A DNA stretch of 64,000 bases from Pseudomonas sp. GR 6-02 (lineage in GTDB: Bacteria; Pseudomonadota; Gammaproteobacteria; Pseudomonadales; Pseudomonadaceae). Position numbers and translations under genes: made by a program. Each line of letters starts with the position of its first letter. The first letter of the stretch is position 1. The notes under the pieces are model-generated. The model was not told where the DNA came from and did not search any database. It saw only the letters and a program-made list of their open reading frames with translations. Positions 20,101-29,352 of this stretch are shown here, in pieces. The stretch covers positions 4,225,001-4,289,000 of the forward strand of contig NZ_CP011567.1 of assembly GCF_001655615.1 (NCBI RefSeq). Direction: 5' to 3'.

Positions 20101-20131
20101 AAAGAACCCCGCCCATCGCGGGGTTCTTTTT
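20101..20131 (+). terminator. Rho-independent terminator after folD
   Basis: The stem AAAGAACCCCGC against GCGGGGTTCTTT runs into T5. It lies 26 bases after the folD stop. Confidence 0.88.
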
Positions 20132-20336
20132 GCCTGTAGCAAACAGCTCGATCACAGAGGTCGGACAACTGCAAAGCCAAATAGTAAAGAAAGAGTTACA
20201 GCATTAAATATTCTTCACTTTTACCCCCCGTCTTGCAGGCGCCTATGGCTTTCCTGGCACATACTCCTAAAATGCGTCGTTTTTAAGAAACAGCCCGTTA
20301 CAGAACGGCATATCCACCCTTTATGAGTCTGCCAGC

Positions 20337-21275
20337 GTGAAAATCCGTCTTTCCATCCTGAGCCTAGTTTTTGCAGTTACAGGGACTTTCATCACGCCAA
20401 CGGTCAACGCCGGTGAAACCACCGCGGCACCACGAGACACTGCACAACTGAAGATCGCTTCCGGCAGCGCTTTGCTGATGGATCTGCAAACCAACAAAGT
20501 CATCTATGCCAGCAATCCTGACGTCGTCGTACCCATCGCCTCCGTCAGCAAACTGATGACCGGCCTGGTGGTCGTAGAAGCGCGGCAGAACATGGACGAA
20601 TATATTCCCGTCAACATCAGCGACACCCCGGAAATGAAAGGCGTGTTCTCCCGAGTCAAACTCCAAAGCGAATTGACGCGCCGCGAGATGCTGCTGATCG
20701 CCCTGATGTCATCGGAAAACCGTGCCGCCGCAACCTTGGCGCATCACTATCCGGGCGGTTACGTCGCGTTCATTGCCGCCATGAACGCCAAAGCCAAGGC
20801 GCTGGGCATGACCAGTACCCACTTCGTCGAACCGACGGGTCTCTCCCCGCGCAACGTGTCCACCGCCCGCGACCTGAGCAAACTGCTGATCGCCGCGCAC
20901 AAGTACCCACTCTTGACCGAGCTGAGCACGACCAAGGAAAAAACCGTTACATTCCGTAAACCCAACTACAGCCTGGGTTTCCACAATACCGACCACTTGA
21001 TCAACAAGCCGAACTGGGACATCAAGCTGACGAAAACCGGGTTTACCAACCAGGCCGGCCACTGCCTGGTGTTGGTGACCAGCATGGGCAACCGTCCGGT
21101 TGCGCTGGTGATTCTCGATGCCTTCGGCAAGTACACGCACTTTGCCGATGCAACCCGTATTCGCAGCTGGGTTGAAACCGGCAAGAGCACCAACGTGCCG
21201 TCCGTCGCCCTTCAATACAAGTCAGACAAGAACCTCAAGCATCGCCAGAGCGGTGTGATTGAAGCCTCAAAATAA
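20337..21275 (+). CDS. pbpG: D-alanyl-D-alanine endopeptidase (penicillin-binding protein 7)
   Basis: This 312-residue periplasmic serine peptidase has a signal peptide (about residues 1-23, ending near VNAGE). The catalytic Ser is in SVSKLM, the second motif is SSEN and the third is KTGFTN. The family cleaves DD-crosslinks between glycan strands. The start is taken as GTG because no ATG gives a complete signal peptide. The Shine-Dalgarno is poor. It is followed by a strong terminator and appears monocistronic. Confidence 0.92.
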   Translation: MKIRLSILSLVFAVTGTFITPTVNAGETTAAPRDTAQLKIASGSALLMDLQTNKVIYASNPDVVVPIASVSKLMTGLVVVEARQNMDEYIPVNISDTPEMKGVFSRVKLQSELTRREMLLIALMSSENRAAATLAHHYPGGYVAFIAAMNAKAKALGMTSTHFVEPTGLSPRNVSTARDLSKLLIAAHKYPLLTELSTTKEKTVTFRKPNYSLGFHNTDHLINKPNWDIKLTKTGFTNQAGHCLVLVTSMGNRPVALVILDAFGKYTHFADATRIRSWVETGKSTNVPSVALQYKSDKNLKHRQSGVIEASK

Positions 21276-21295
21276 GGTCGAAACATCCATAAATG

Positions 21296-21324
21296 AAAAG
21301 CCCCGAATATTCGGGGCTTTTTTT
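21296..21324 (+). terminator. Rho-independent terminator after pbpG
   Basis: AAAAGCCCCGAA and TTCGGGGCTTTT form the stem, followed by a run of T. It may also act for the minus-strand gene ending at 21334. Confidence 0.9.
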
Positions 21325-21333
21325 GTCCGGCGG

Positions 21334-21558
21334 TCAATCATTGGGCAACGGCATCTGATCGTCATCCGGAATGCCGTCCCCGGCACTCGGGTCTCGCCAG
21401 CCCTGCGGATGCTTCGTCGGCACCACGGTCGGCCTGGCCAAGGGATCCCTTAGCGGGCTGTCTGGGTCCATCACCGGATCCACGTCCGGCTCAAGGGTTG
21501 TTGGAACACTGTCGGGAGAGTCCGGATGTTTGTCGTCGAAGCTCGAATCGGTAGACAT
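21334..21558 (-). CDS. hypothetical small Asp/Pro-rich protein
   Basis: This 74-residue protein is acidic, rich in Asp, Pro and Ser, and predicted to be disordered; it has no signal or membrane segment. Repeated DPDSP and DPLARP-like units resemble units in the next gene, 13 bases away. GAGAGG lies 5 bases before the chosen ATG; a GTG two codons upstream would overlap that site. I do not recognise a function. Confidence 0.65.
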   Translation of the reverse strand: MSTDSSFDDKHPDSPDSVPTTLEPDVDPVMDPDSPLRDPLARPTVVPTKHPQGWRDPSAGDGIPDDDQMPLPND

Positions 21559-21570
21559 ATGCACCTCTCA

Positions 21571-21786
21571 CTAAGACTTGGGTCTCAGATTACCGAGTGG
21601 GTCGTAAGGCTTGGCCGGCTTCTTCTTGCCCTCCTCACCCGGCTTTATGTCCCTGGGCGCCCTGGCAGGTCCGATGGGGTCGACCTGAGGATCAGCAACG
21701 TCCGGAGAGTCGGGGTCGAACCCCAACTCATTATCGGACGAATGCTCGGACGAGTGTGGGCCGACGGGGGTATTGGATTGAGCCAT
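21571..21786 (-). CDS. hypothetical small disordered protein
   Basis: This 71-residue protein is hydrophilic, with an acidic first half containing FDPDSPDVADPQVDP and a basic patch GEEGKKKPAKP near the end. AGGAGG is well placed before the ATG at 21786, so the upstream 29 codons of the longer frame are not coding. It is transcribed just before the similar gene at 21334-21558, and the shared DPDSP units suggest a distant tandem pair. Function is unknown. Confidence 0.68.
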   Translation of the reverse strand: MAQSNTPVGPHSSEHSSDNELGFDPDSPDVADPQVDPIGPARAPRDIKPGEEGKKKPAKPYDPLGNLRPKS

Positions 21787-21880
21787 GGACGCCTCCTGGT
21801 CACGGCCCGGCGAGAAACCCGGGCCCTTTACATCAGAGGCGAACAACGTCGAGTAGTGCCCGGCGGATGACAAACGGAAA

Positions 21881-22552
21881 CTACTGCGCGGTCAGCGCCT
21901 TCTTCGCCCTGGCTGCCGCCTGCTCCTGACCTGACTGGGCAAGATCGTTCGCCGCTTTCAGCCAGCGCTGCTGATCGACGTTGGCCGGAATCTGGTCCGG
22001 CTTCTGGATCAAAACGGCCCAACCGCCTGCATTCTCGAGCGCCGACTCAAAGGCGCTGAACCCCATCAGCAACCGACGATCCATCCCGGTGCGCAGCAAC
22101 ACGGTCTGCTTCTGACGGTTGTAACCGGCAAGAATGGCGTATCGCGGCCCGGCCCAGAATGCCGAGCCTTCAGTAATGCGTACCATCACCGGATAACCGG
22201 CTGCGACCTGGGTCAGCAGCGCCGGCAATTGGCTGTCGAGGGGATAGACCACCATCCCGTATTCGCGGGCGAGGTTTTGCATGTTCTGCTGCAACCGGTC
22301 TTCGGCGCCCGGTAAATTCAGGGGCTTTTCGAGCAACCCTGGAGTTATCACGATGTCCTGTTGGGACAACAGGCTGGCCAGCACTTGAGGCCCGCTCTGA
22401 TAACTTTGCCCACGGTAGAACGTACCGCTGAGTTCGACACGCTCCGGCAGACGCTTGATCTCAGGCGCTACGCTCCCCGCGCAGCCAGCCAGGCCGGCAA
22501 CGCAGCCAACGATCAGTGCCAAAGATCGAATTCGAGAAAATACCCGCACCAT
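21881..22552 (-). CDS. C39-peptidase-like lipoprotein with degenerate active site
   Basis: This 223-residue protein has a lipoprotein signal (SLALIVGCVAGLAGC). The body resembles the papain-like peptidase C39 family. The normal catalytic Cys position (CGPxxLA) reads SGPQVLASLL, so Cys is replaced by Ser. The normal His motif (HYVVVVGY-like) reads PRYAILAGYNR, so His is lost too. It is therefore unlikely to be an active cysteine peptidase. GAGAG lies before the second of two tandem ATGs, which I take as the start. The C-terminus is helical and Ala/Gln-rich. Role unknown. Confidence 0.78.
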   Translation of the reverse strand: MVRVFSRIRSLALIVGCVAGLAGCAGSVAPEIKRLPERVELSGTFYRGQSYQSGPQVLASLLSQQDIVITPGLLEKPLNLPGAEDRLQQNMQNLAREYGMVVYPLDSQLPALLTQVAAGYPVMVRITEGSAFWAGPRYAILAGYNRQKQTVLLRTGMDRRLLMGFSAFESALENAGGWAVLIQKPDQIPANVDQQRWLKAANDLAQSGQEQAAARAKKALTAQ

Positions 22553-22780
22553 CATCACTCTCTTGTTCAGACGCCAGGCGATCACGCAGCCGGCTTGGCC
22601 GTCGATCATAGGATGCCGCGCGACAGCGGTATAGCCTTAACCGGCAGTTGTTTGCATTTGATAGAGCGAACGGGTTGATGACAGGCGACCTTTGGTCAAT
22701 AGCCTGAAACACAGCAACGGCTAGACTGTCCTTTACCAAGGAAGAGTGTGCGCCCGCGGCAGGGCAAAGAGGAGGCACTG

Positions 22781-22951
22781 ATGAGCCTGACAATGACCAT
22801 TGTGATGTTGATTTCCGGCTGGCTGGCAGTGGCCGCCGCCATGTTGTGGGGCGTTTTGCGCATTACCCGTCGGCACCATCACCACCCGGTTAAATCGGCG
22901 CCCGCGGCCAAAACCGATAAACCGGCTACACACCCCATCACCGCGCACTGA
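22781..22951 (+). CDS. small single-pass membrane protein, His-rich
   Basis: This 56-residue protein has one hydrophobic helix (about residues 4-26, MTIVMLISGWLAVAAAMLWG) followed by a basic, His-rich stretch RRHHHHP and a Lys/Ala/Pro tail. AGGAGG is well placed before the ATG at 22781. It is divergent from the C39-like gene and followed by a bidirectional terminator. No family is recognised. The His cluster could bind metal, which is inference only. Confidence 0.65.
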   Translation: MSLTMTIVMLISGWLAVAAAMLWGVLRITRRHHHHPVKSAPAAKTDKPATHPITAH

Positions 22952-22976
22952 CTGGCGCTTTTCAGTCGTACAAACA

Positions 22977-23018
22977 AAAAACGGCCGCCTGGACTCTCGC
23001 AAGTTCAGGCGGCCGTTT
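22977..23018. terminator. bidirectional terminator
   Basis: A 13-bp stem (AAACGGCCGCCTG against CAGGCGGCCGTTT) is flanked by A and T tracts. It separates the small membrane protein gene (plus) from terC (minus). Confidence 0.8.
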
Positions 23019-23031
23019 CGTTTATCGGCGA

Positions 23032-23781
23032 TTAAGCTTCTGCGGCAACGCGCCTCTGTTTGGCCCGCCGCGACAGCATGTTCAAGCCTTCGATCGTCGC
23101 CGAGAACGCCATGGCCGCGTAGACATAGCCTTTCGGTACGTGGGCGCCGAAACCTTCGGCGATCAGCGTCATGCCGATCATGATCAAGAAGCCCAGCGCC
23201 AGCATCACCACCGTCGGGTTGTCGTTGATGAACTTGGCCAACGGGTCAGCAGCCAGCAACATCACCAGGACCGACACCACCACCGCGATGATCATGATCG
23301 GCAAATGCTCGGTCATGCCGACAGCGGTAATGATGCTGTCGATGGAGAACACCATGTCGAGCATCAGGATCTGACCGATGGCGGCGGCAAAGCCCAGGGT
23401 CACGGTCGAGGTGGCCGACGTCGGGTCTTCCGGCGACGGGTCCATGCTGTGATGAATCTCGGTGGTCGCCTTCCACAACAGGAACAGGCCGCCGGCGATC
23501 AGGATCATGTCCTTCCAGGAGAACGCGTGGCCGAGAATGTCGATCACCGGTTCAGTCAACTGGACGATAAACGCGATGGTGCTCAACAGCGCCAGGCGCA
23601 GGATCAACGCCATGCCGATACCAATGCGCCGCGCCTTCTGGCGATGCTGCTCGGGCAGCTTATTGGTGAGGATCGAGATGAAGATCAGGTTATCGATGCC
23701 GAGCACGATTTCCATCACCACCAACGTGGCCAGGGCGACCCAGGCGGTGGGGCTTGCAGCGAGTTCTAAAAGGTATTCCAT
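23032..23781 (-). CDS. TerC family integral membrane protein
   Basis: This 249-residue protein has about seven transmembrane helices. The TerC signature is [16 protein letters not shown] near residue 21, and the second acidic motif is [12 protein letters not shown]. Members have been linked to metal (manganese) export and to tellurium resistance loci. There are no other ter genes here, so a general metal-ion role is the safer reading. A small lipoprotein gene lies just upstream on the same strand, 28 bases away. Confidence 0.9.
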   Translation of the reverse strand: MEYLLELAASPTAWVALATLVVMEIVLGIDNLIFISILTNKLPEQHRQKARRIGIGMALILRLALLSTIAFIVQLTEPVIDILGHAFSWKDMILIAGGLFLLWKATTEIHHSMDPSPEDPTSATSTVTLGFAAAIGQILMLDMVFSIDSIITAVGMTEHLPIMIIAVVVSVLVMLLAADPLAKFINDNPTVVMLALGFLIMIGMTLIAEGFGAHVPKGYVYAAMAFSATIEGLNMLSRRAKQRRVAAEA

Positions 23782-23809
23782 GGGTCAGTCCTGACTCGTT
23801 GTAGACGGT

Positions 23810-24052
23810 TTAGATTTCCTGGGACGAAGAGTCGGTTTTGCCCGTCTCTTTGGCCGGTTGTTCTTTCTTGCTGATCAGGCCACTCGTGGCCTCGCTCAAC
23901 GCTTGTTCGGCGGCTTTGTGGGTATCGTCAATCGCCTGTTTGGCGCTTTCGGCGGCCTTGCCCATCAATTGCTGAGCACTTTTCTCGGCCTGGTCGCAAC
24001 CGGCCAACACCAGTAAAGAGGTGATCAGCAGCGCGGTGGTTTTAAGCTTCAT
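23810..24052 (-). CDS. small lipoprotein, helical
   Basis: This 80-residue protein has a clear signal peptide and lipobox LVLAGC (Cys19). The mature part is an Ala/Gln/Lys-rich amphipathic helix (SAQQLMGKAAESAKQAIDD) ending in a charged tail. It resembles small envelope lipoproteins and lies 28 bases upstream of terC in the same direction, so the two may be cotranscribed. Function is unknown. Confidence 0.75.
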   Translation of the reverse strand: MKLKTTALLITSLLVLAGCDQAEKSAQQLMGKAAESAKQAIDDTHKAAEQALSEATSGLISKKEQPAKETGKTDSSSQEI

Positions 24053-24208
24053 GATGCTTTCCTCGATAGGACAGACAGAACCCGAAAGGCGATCCGTCGA
24101 TAGCGAGGCAGTCTAAAGAGGCAAACACTTCAGGAAAATTCGTATTTTCAGCGGTTATACTTCGGTTTTTACGAATCCATAGCAAAACACACGCTACGGG
24201 GAACATGA

Positions 24209-25108
24209 ATGCTGAATTATCGACAGCTGCATTATTTCTGGGTGGTGGCCAAGACCGGCAGCATCGTGCGCGCCTGCGAGCAGTTGAACCTGACACCACA
24301 GACCATCAGCGGGCAGATTTCCCTGCTCGAACAAACCTATGGCATTGAATTGTTTCGCCGGGTCGGGCGGCAGCTGGAACTCACCGAAGCCGGGCGTCAG
24401 ACCCTGCCCTACGCCGAGCAGATGTTTCAACTCGGGGGCGAGCTGGAGCTGATGCTGCGGGCGCAGCCCAATGAGCAACAGATTCTGTTTCGGGTGGGCG
24501 TCGCCGATGTGGTGCCCAAATCCATCGTCTATCGACTGATCGCGCCGACCATGGAGTTGAGCGAGCCGCTACGCATCACCTGCCGCGAAGACAAACTGGA
24601 ACGATTGCTCGCCGACCTGGCGATTCAACGCCTCGACCTGGTGATTTCCGACAGCCCGATGCCCTCGCATCTGGACATCAAGGGCTACAGCCAGAAGCTC
24701 GGCGAATGCGGTATCAGCTTCTTTGCCACCGCTGAATTGACGGCGCGATACGGCCAGGATTTCCCCCGCAGCCTGCACGGCGCCCCGTTGTTGATTCCCG
24801 GGCCGGAAACCGTGGTGCGCAGTCGCTTGCAACGCTGGTTTGCCGAACAGCAGATTCAGCCGCGAATCGTCGGCGAGTTCGACGACAGCGCTTTGATGCA
24901 GGCTTTCGGCCAATCCGGTAGCGGGATTTTCATCGGCCCGAGCGTGATTGCCGACGAGGTGAAACGCCAATGCGGCGTGGAGTTGATCGGCCAGACCGAC
25001 GCGGTGCGCGAGTCGTTCTACGCCATTTCGGTGGAACGCAAGGTCAAGCACCCCGGCATTGTCGCCATTACCGAAGGTGCCCGACGCGAGCTGTTCACCG
25101 AGATGTGA
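24209..25108 (+). CDS. nhaR: LysR-family transcriptional activator NhaR
   Basis: This 299-residue LysR regulator has an N-terminal winged helix (MLNYRQLHYFWVVAKTGS, then LTPQTISGQISLLEQ) and the periplasmic-binding-like effector domain. The sequence follows the NhaR subgroup, which in E. coli senses Na+ and activates nhaA. No nhaA antiporter is adjacent in this window, so the local target is unclear. It is divergent from the lipoprotein-terC pair and convergent with an MFS gene 4 bases away. Confidence 0.88.
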   Translation: MLNYRQLHYFWVVAKTGSIVRACEQLNLTPQTISGQISLLEQTYGIELFRRVGRQLELTEAGRQTLPYAEQMFQLGGELELMLRAQPNEQQILFRVGVADVVPKSIVYRLIAPTMELSEPLRITCREDKLERLLADLAIQRLDLVISDSPMPSHLDIKGYSQKLGECGISFFATAELTARYGQDFPRSLHGAPLLIPGPETVVRSRLQRWFAEQQIQPRIVGEFDDSALMQAFGQSGSGIFIGPSVIADEVKRQCGVELIGQTDAVRESFYAISVERKVKHPGIVAITEGARRELFTEM

Positions 25109-25112
25109 AGCC

Positions 25113-26267
25113 TCAGGCGCAGACTTCGCGAGGTTTGAAGGTCATCAGCGCCATGGCCAGGAGAATCGAAACCAGGATAAAACCGGCTGCGGCGAAACCC
25201 AGTCCGCCCAGGCCCACACTGTCGATCACCCGGCCGCCAACCATGGCGCCCAGGCCGATCCCGAGGTTGGCCCCGGCAATGTTCAACGACGCCGCGAAGG
25301 CCGGCGCTTCAGGCGCCGCCTTCATCAACCGCACATGACTGACCAGGAACAACGCCGCCTGGGTCACCCCCCAAATCCCCATCGCCGCCGCCAGCCCCAG
25401 CGGCGAGTGAATGTTCGGCACCAGCGTCACCATGCCGGCAATCATGAACGCGCAAAACGTCATAGAAGCGATCAGCGGGTGACGATCCACCGCGCGACCG
25501 CCCAGCGAGTTGCCGATCAGCCCGACCGCGCCGAAGCCCATCAGACACCAGCCGACCACGGTGCCGTTGAAACCGGCGAGGCGTTCAAGAATGTCGGCCA
25601 GGTAGGTGTAGGCGGTGAACATGCCGCTGAACACCAGGATCGACAGCAGAACATGACCCAGCATCAGCGGGCTGCGCAAGATCTTGAATTGCGAACGAAA
25701 ACTCACCTGATGCTGGTGCAGGCTGGTTTTCGGCAAATAGATAAACAGCAGCAGCGCCTTGGCAAACGCAATCACCGCCAGAATGCCGAAAGCACTGCGC
25801 CAACCGAACGCATCGGAAATCAACGTGCCGACCGGAATGCCGAATACGGTGGCGCAGACGATGCCGAAACCAATCTTGGCAATCGCCCGCCCGGCGTAGT
25901 CCGGTCCGACGATGTCCACCGCGGTTTCACTGGCCAACGCCCAGAACACCGGCAACCCCAGCGCCGGAATCAACCGGGCAATGGCCATCACCCAAATGTT
26001 CGGCGCAAACGCCGCCAGCGTGTTGGCCAGGCCGAACATGATCAACACGCTGATGAACAGTTTGCGCCGTTCAAACCTTGCGAAATACGCTGTCAGGAAC
26101 GGCCCGAACGCGGCCACGGTGAACGCGAACAGGGTCACCAGCAAACCCGCTTGAGGGATGCTGACGTCCAGGTCACGGGCGATTGCCGGCAACAGGCCGA
26201 CGATTATGAATTCCGTGGTCAGCACCGTGAAACCGGCGGCGGACAACAGAAGAATGGGCAACAGCAT
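25113..26267 (-). CDS. MFS transporter (DHA1/AraJ-like)
   Basis: This 384-residue, 12-helix transporter of the sugar-efflux/drug-efflux MFS branch opens with LSAAGFTVLTTEFIIVGLLP. MFS loop motifs such as RFERRKLF between helices 2 and 3 are present. The start at 26267 is chosen because GGAG lies 6 bases upstream; the longer open frame up to 26813 has no hydrophobic or homologous content. Substrate is not predictable. It converges on nhaR with almost no gap. Confidence 0.85.
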   Translation of the reverse strand: MLLPILLLSAAGFTVLTTEFIIVGLLPAIARDLDVSIPQAGLLVTLFAFTVAAFGPFLTAYFARFERRKLFISVLIMFGLANTLAAFAPNIWVMAIARLIPALGLPVFWALASETAVDIVGPDYAGRAIAKIGFGIVCATVFGIPVGTLISDAFGWRSAFGILAVIAFAKALLLFIYLPKTSLHQHQVSFRSQFKILRSPLMLGHVLLSILVFSGMFTAYTYLADILERLAGFNGTVVGWCLMGFGAVGLIGNSLGGRAVDRHPLIASMTFCAFMIAGMVTLVPNIHSPLGLAAAMGIWGVTQAALFLVSHVRLMKAAPEAPAFAASLNIAGANLGIGLGAMVGGRVIDSVGLGGLGFAAAGFILVSILLAMALMTFKPREVCA

Positions 26268-26601
26268 GCAGAACTCCAGGAAAACGACGACACCAGCGAC
26301 AGCCCGAAGGCCCACTGGCAGAACTAGAAAATGAGGATGGCGAAGCTTAACAGAGTGTTTCCAAACGAAGTTGCACGAACCTGCAAATCGCGTTGAACAA
26401 TCGGGTGGCAGATCGTCACAGGTCTGAAGGATCGCGGCTACGCTGTGATAAAGTCCGCGACCCGCGAGATTGACACCTTGCTCATCGGCCATTGATTGGC
26501 ATTGATGTGGCGACCCCTTCGGTTCCCTCCATGTAGCCTGCCCGGCTTTTTGCTGCATGAGCCAAGGAACCCTGCACCCTAATAAAATCAGAGATACCGT
26601 T
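26268..26601. other. divergent intergenic region, MFS gene / sstT
   Basis: These 334 bases hold no supported gene. TTGACA at 26470-26475 could be a -35 for sstT, but the hexamer 17 bases later (TGATTG) is a poor -10. No riboswitch fold was recognised. Confidence 0.4.
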
Positions 26602-27834
26602 ATGACCGCTTCATCCCCTTCTCTTTTGCAACGCCTGAAACGCAGCAGCCTGGTCACGCAAATCATCATCGGCCTGATCGCCGGGATTGCCCTGGCCCTG
26701 TTCGCGCCTGAGGTGGCGAAGTCCACCGCCTTCATTGGCAAAGTATTCGTGTCGGCGCTCAAGGCTGTCGCGCCTATCCTGGTGTTCGTGCTGGTCATGG
26801 CCTCGATTGCCAATCATAAGCACGGCCAGGAAACCCATATCCGGCCGATCCTGTTTCTGTATCTGCTGGGCACCTTCGCCGCAGCCGTGGTTGCAGTGAT
26901 CGCCAGTACGCTGTTTCCGTCGAGCCTGGTGCTGTCGACCCAGGACGTTGCGGTCACCGCGCCGGGCGGCATCAGCGAAGTGCTGCAAAGTCTGTTGCTG
27001 AGCGTGGTCGATAACCCGGTCAGCGCACTGATGAACGCCAACTTCATCGGCATTCTGGCGTGGGCGATCGGCATGGGCATTGCGATCCGCCATGCTGGCG
27101 AGACGACGCGCGAAGTGCTGGGCGACCTGTCCAATGGCGTGACCGTGATCGTGCGCCTGGTGATTCGCTTTGCGCCGCTGGGGATCTTCGGTCTGGTGGC
27201 TTCGACCCTCGCCACTTCCGGTTTCGGCGCATTGATCGGCTATATGCACCTGCTGGCGGTGCTGCTGGGCTGCATGCTGTTCGTCGCGTTGGTGATGAAC
27301 CCGGTCATCGTGTTCTGGAAACTGCGCCGCAACCCGTATCCGCTGGTACTCACCTGCCTGCGCGAGAGCGGCATCACCGCCTTCTTCACCCGCAGCTCGG
27401 CGGCGAACATTCCGGTCAACCTGGAATTGAGCAAACGCCTGGGCCTGCATGAAGACACCTATTCGGTATCGATCCCGCTCGGCGCGACCATCAACATGGC
27501 CGGCGCGGCGATCACCATCACTGTGCTGACCCTAGCCGCCGTGCACACCCTGGGCATCGCCGTGGATATTCCGACGGCCATTCTGCTCAGCGTCGTCGCG
27601 GCAATTTGTGCCTGTGGCGCCTCGGGCGTGGCGGGCGGTTCGTTGTTGCTGATTCCGCTGGCGTGCAGCCTGTTCGGCATCCCGAGCGAAATCGCCATGC
27701 AGGTAGTGGCGGTCGGCTTCATCATCGGTGTATTGCAGGACTCGGCGGAAACCGCGCTGAACTCCTCCACCGACGTGCTGTTCACCGCGGCGGCTTGCCA
27801 GGGTGAAGAGTTGAAGGCGCAGCGTTTGGCGTAG
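26602..27834 (+). CDS. sstT: serine/threonine:sodium symporter SstT
   Basis: This 410-residue inner-membrane symporter of the DAACS family imports serine and threonine with Na+. Very conserved stretches include [20 protein letters not shown], the serine-rich [13 protein letters not shown] and [20 protein letters not shown]. The length matches E. coli SstT. The start [14 protein letters not shown] at 26602 fits the family; the frame opens 15 codons earlier without homology. A strong terminator follows. Confidence 0.95.
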   Translation: MTASSPSLLQRLKRSSLVTQIIIGLIAGIALALFAPEVAKSTAFIGKVFVSALKAVAPILVFVLVMASIANHKHGQETHIRPILFLYLLGTFAAAVVAVIASTLFPSSLVLSTQDVAVTAPGGISEVLQSLLLSVVDNPVSALMNANFIGILAWAIGMGIAIRHAGETTREVLGDLSNGVTVIVRLVIRFAPLGIFGLVASTLATSGFGALIGYMHLLAVLLGCMLFVALVMNPVIVFWKLRRNPYPLVLTCLRESGITAFFTRSSAANIPVNLELSKRLGLHEDTYSVSIPLGATINMAGAAITITVLTLAAVHTLGIAVDIPTAILLSVVAAICACGASGVAGGSLLLIPLACSLFGIPSEIAMQVVAVGFIIGVLQDSAETALNSSTDVLFTAAACQGEELKAQRLA

Positions 27835-27852
27835 AACGCACCGACGAAAACG

Positions 27853-27891
27853 AAAAAGCCCGCCAAGGCTTACACCTTGGCGGGCTTTTTT
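27853..27891 (+). terminator. Rho-independent terminator after sstT
   Basis: A 16-bp stem (AAAAAGCCCGCCAAGG against CCTTGGCGGGCTTTTT) with a 6-base loop is followed by T. It can serve both sstT and the convergent gene. Confidence 0.92.
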
Positions 27892-27904
27892 GTACCTGGG
27901 TGGT

Positions 27905-28414
27905 TTAGAACGCGCCCATGTAATCGCGCTTGCCCACTTCCACACCGTTGTGACGCAGCAATGCGTAGGCAGTGGTGACGTGGAAGAAGAACTGCGGCAG
28001 ACCGTAGCTCAGCAGGTAAGCCTGGCCAGTGAAGCGCTTCTCTTTAGGGGTGCCAGGACGGGTCACGATTTCGATGCCTTCCTTGCCGTTGATTTGCTCG
28101 GGTTTGATCTCGCCGATGAAGGCCAGAACCTTGGCGATCAACGCTTGCAGTTCGGCGAAGGTGGTTTCGGTATCGTCGTATTTCGGCAGTTCGATTTCAG
28201 CCAGACGCGCCGAAACACCCTTGGCGAAATCAACGGCGATCTGCACCTGACGCACCAGCGGGAACATGTCCGGGTACAGACGGGCCTGCAGGAATGCGTT
28301 CGGGTCGATGTTTTTCGCGGTAGCGTGGGCTTCGGCCTTGCTCAGGTTGTTGCTCAGGGCGTTGAGCATTTGCTGGAAAACCGGAACGGATGCGGCGTAC
28401 AGGGAAATAGTCAT
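27905..28414 (-). CDS. DUF1993 domain protein
   Basis: This 169-residue soluble protein matches the DUF1993 family, a DinB-like four-helix bundle. It begins MTISLYAASVPVFQQML and has the family segments ARLYPDMFPLVRQVQ and FFFHVTTAYALLRHNG. No signal peptide is present. GAGA lies before the ATG at 28414; the longer frame upstream overlaps the promoter region. The biochemical role of the family is unknown. Confidence 0.87.
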   Translation of the reverse strand: MTISLYAASVPVFQQMLNALSNNLSKAEAHATAKNIDPNAFLQARLYPDMFPLVRQVQIAVDFAKGVSARLAEIELPKYDDTETTFAELQALIAKVLAFIGEIKPEQINGKEGIEIVTRPGTPKEKRFTGQAYLLSYGLPQFFFHVTTAYALLRHNGVEVGKRDYMGAF

Positions 28415-28541
28415 GGCAGTCTCGTGTGGTGACGGGAGTAAAAAACGTGGAGCGATTATAGCCATGCCGGCGCGCCCTGCGACTTGTCTTTTATCCAGCA
28501 AGGATTAGGCTAGGCGGCTCGACTGCCTAGGGAAAAGCGCG

Positions 28542-29189
28542 ATGAGCACTGAACAAGAGACGACCTTCGACGAACCGCGGCTCAACAGCACGGAAATCCG
28601 CATTTTGGGCTCGTTGATCGAAAAACAGGCCACCAGCCCGGAAACCTATCCGCTGACCCTCAATGCCCTGGTGATTGCCTGCAACCAGAAAACCAGCCGC
28701 GAACCGGTGATGAACCTCAGCCAGGGCCAGGTTGGCCAGAGCCTGCGCGCCCTTGAAGGTCGCGGCTTCACCCGGCTGGTGATGGGCAGCCGTGCCGACC
28801 GCTGGGAACATCGGGTCGACAAGGCGCTGGAACTGGTGCCGGCGCAGGTGATTCTGACGGGGCTGTTGTTCCTGCGCGGTCCGCAGACGGTCAACGAACT
28901 GCTGACCCGCAGCGGCCGCATGCATGACTTCGAAGATGCCGAACAAGTGGTGCATCAACTGGAGCGCTTGATCGCCCGAGGCCTGGCGCTGTTGATCCCG
29001 CGCCAGGCCGGTCAGCGCGAAGATCGTTACATGCATGCGCTGGGTGATCCGGCGGATATCGAAGCGATCCTCGCGGCCCGACAGAATCCGGTGGAACGTG
29101 GCACCGGTGGCGGTGTGTCGGTTGAGCGAATCGAAGAGCTTGAAGCGCGAATCGCGGCACTGGAAGAACGCCTGGCGCGCCTCGAATAA
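28542..29189 (+). CDS. YceH family protein (DUF480)
   Basis: This 215-residue protein of the YceH/DUF480 family is built from winged-helix domains. Conserved segments are [24 protein letters not shown] (given here in part) and [10 protein letters not shown]. The C-terminus is a short coiled coil ([20 protein letters not shown]). It is divergent from the DUF1993 gene and followed by a REPIN. Function is not established. Confidence 0.9.
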   Translation: MSTEQETTFDEPRLNSTEIRILGSLIEKQATSPETYPLTLNALVIACNQKTSREPVMNLSQGQVGQSLRALEGRGFTRLVMGSRADRWEHRVDKALELVPAQVILTGLLFLRGPQTVNELLTRSGRMHDFEDAEQVVHQLERLIARGLALLIPRQAGQREDRYMHALGDPADIEAILAARQNPVERGTGGGVSVERIEELEARIAALEERLARLE

Positions 29190-29211
29190 CCCTTCCCGAT
29201 GTACCGAGTTC

Positions 29212-29333
29212 CCTGTGGCGAGGGAGCTTGCTCCCGTTCGGCTGCGAAGCAGCCGCAAGGCCGGCAAACTCGGTGTGCTGACTGCTTTGGGGCCGCTTCG
29301 CGACCCAACGGGAGCAAGCTCCCTCGCCACAGG
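29212..29333. repeat. REPIN-type inverted repeat
   Basis: CCTGTGGCGAGGGAGCTTGC (from 29212) is inverted at the right end (to 29333). This is a third REP core in the window, shared with the element at 40129-40261 and related to the hairpin at 57127-57163. Confidence 0.85.
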
Positions 29334-29352
29334 TCCAACCGATAATCGGAAT

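Noticed and set aside
20323..20340. Five-codon leader ORF (MSLPA) whose TGA overlaps the pbpG GTG
   Set aside because: No Shine-Dalgarno and no codon pattern suggesting attenuation; likely chance.
26268..26601. Amino-acid riboswitch or leader upstream of sstT
   Set aside because: I could not find a fold or leader peptide rich in Ser or Thr codons.
25113..26813. 566-residue version of the MFS transporter
   Set aside because: The first 182 codons have no hydrophobic or conserved content, and a good Shine-Dalgarno precedes the ATG at 26267.
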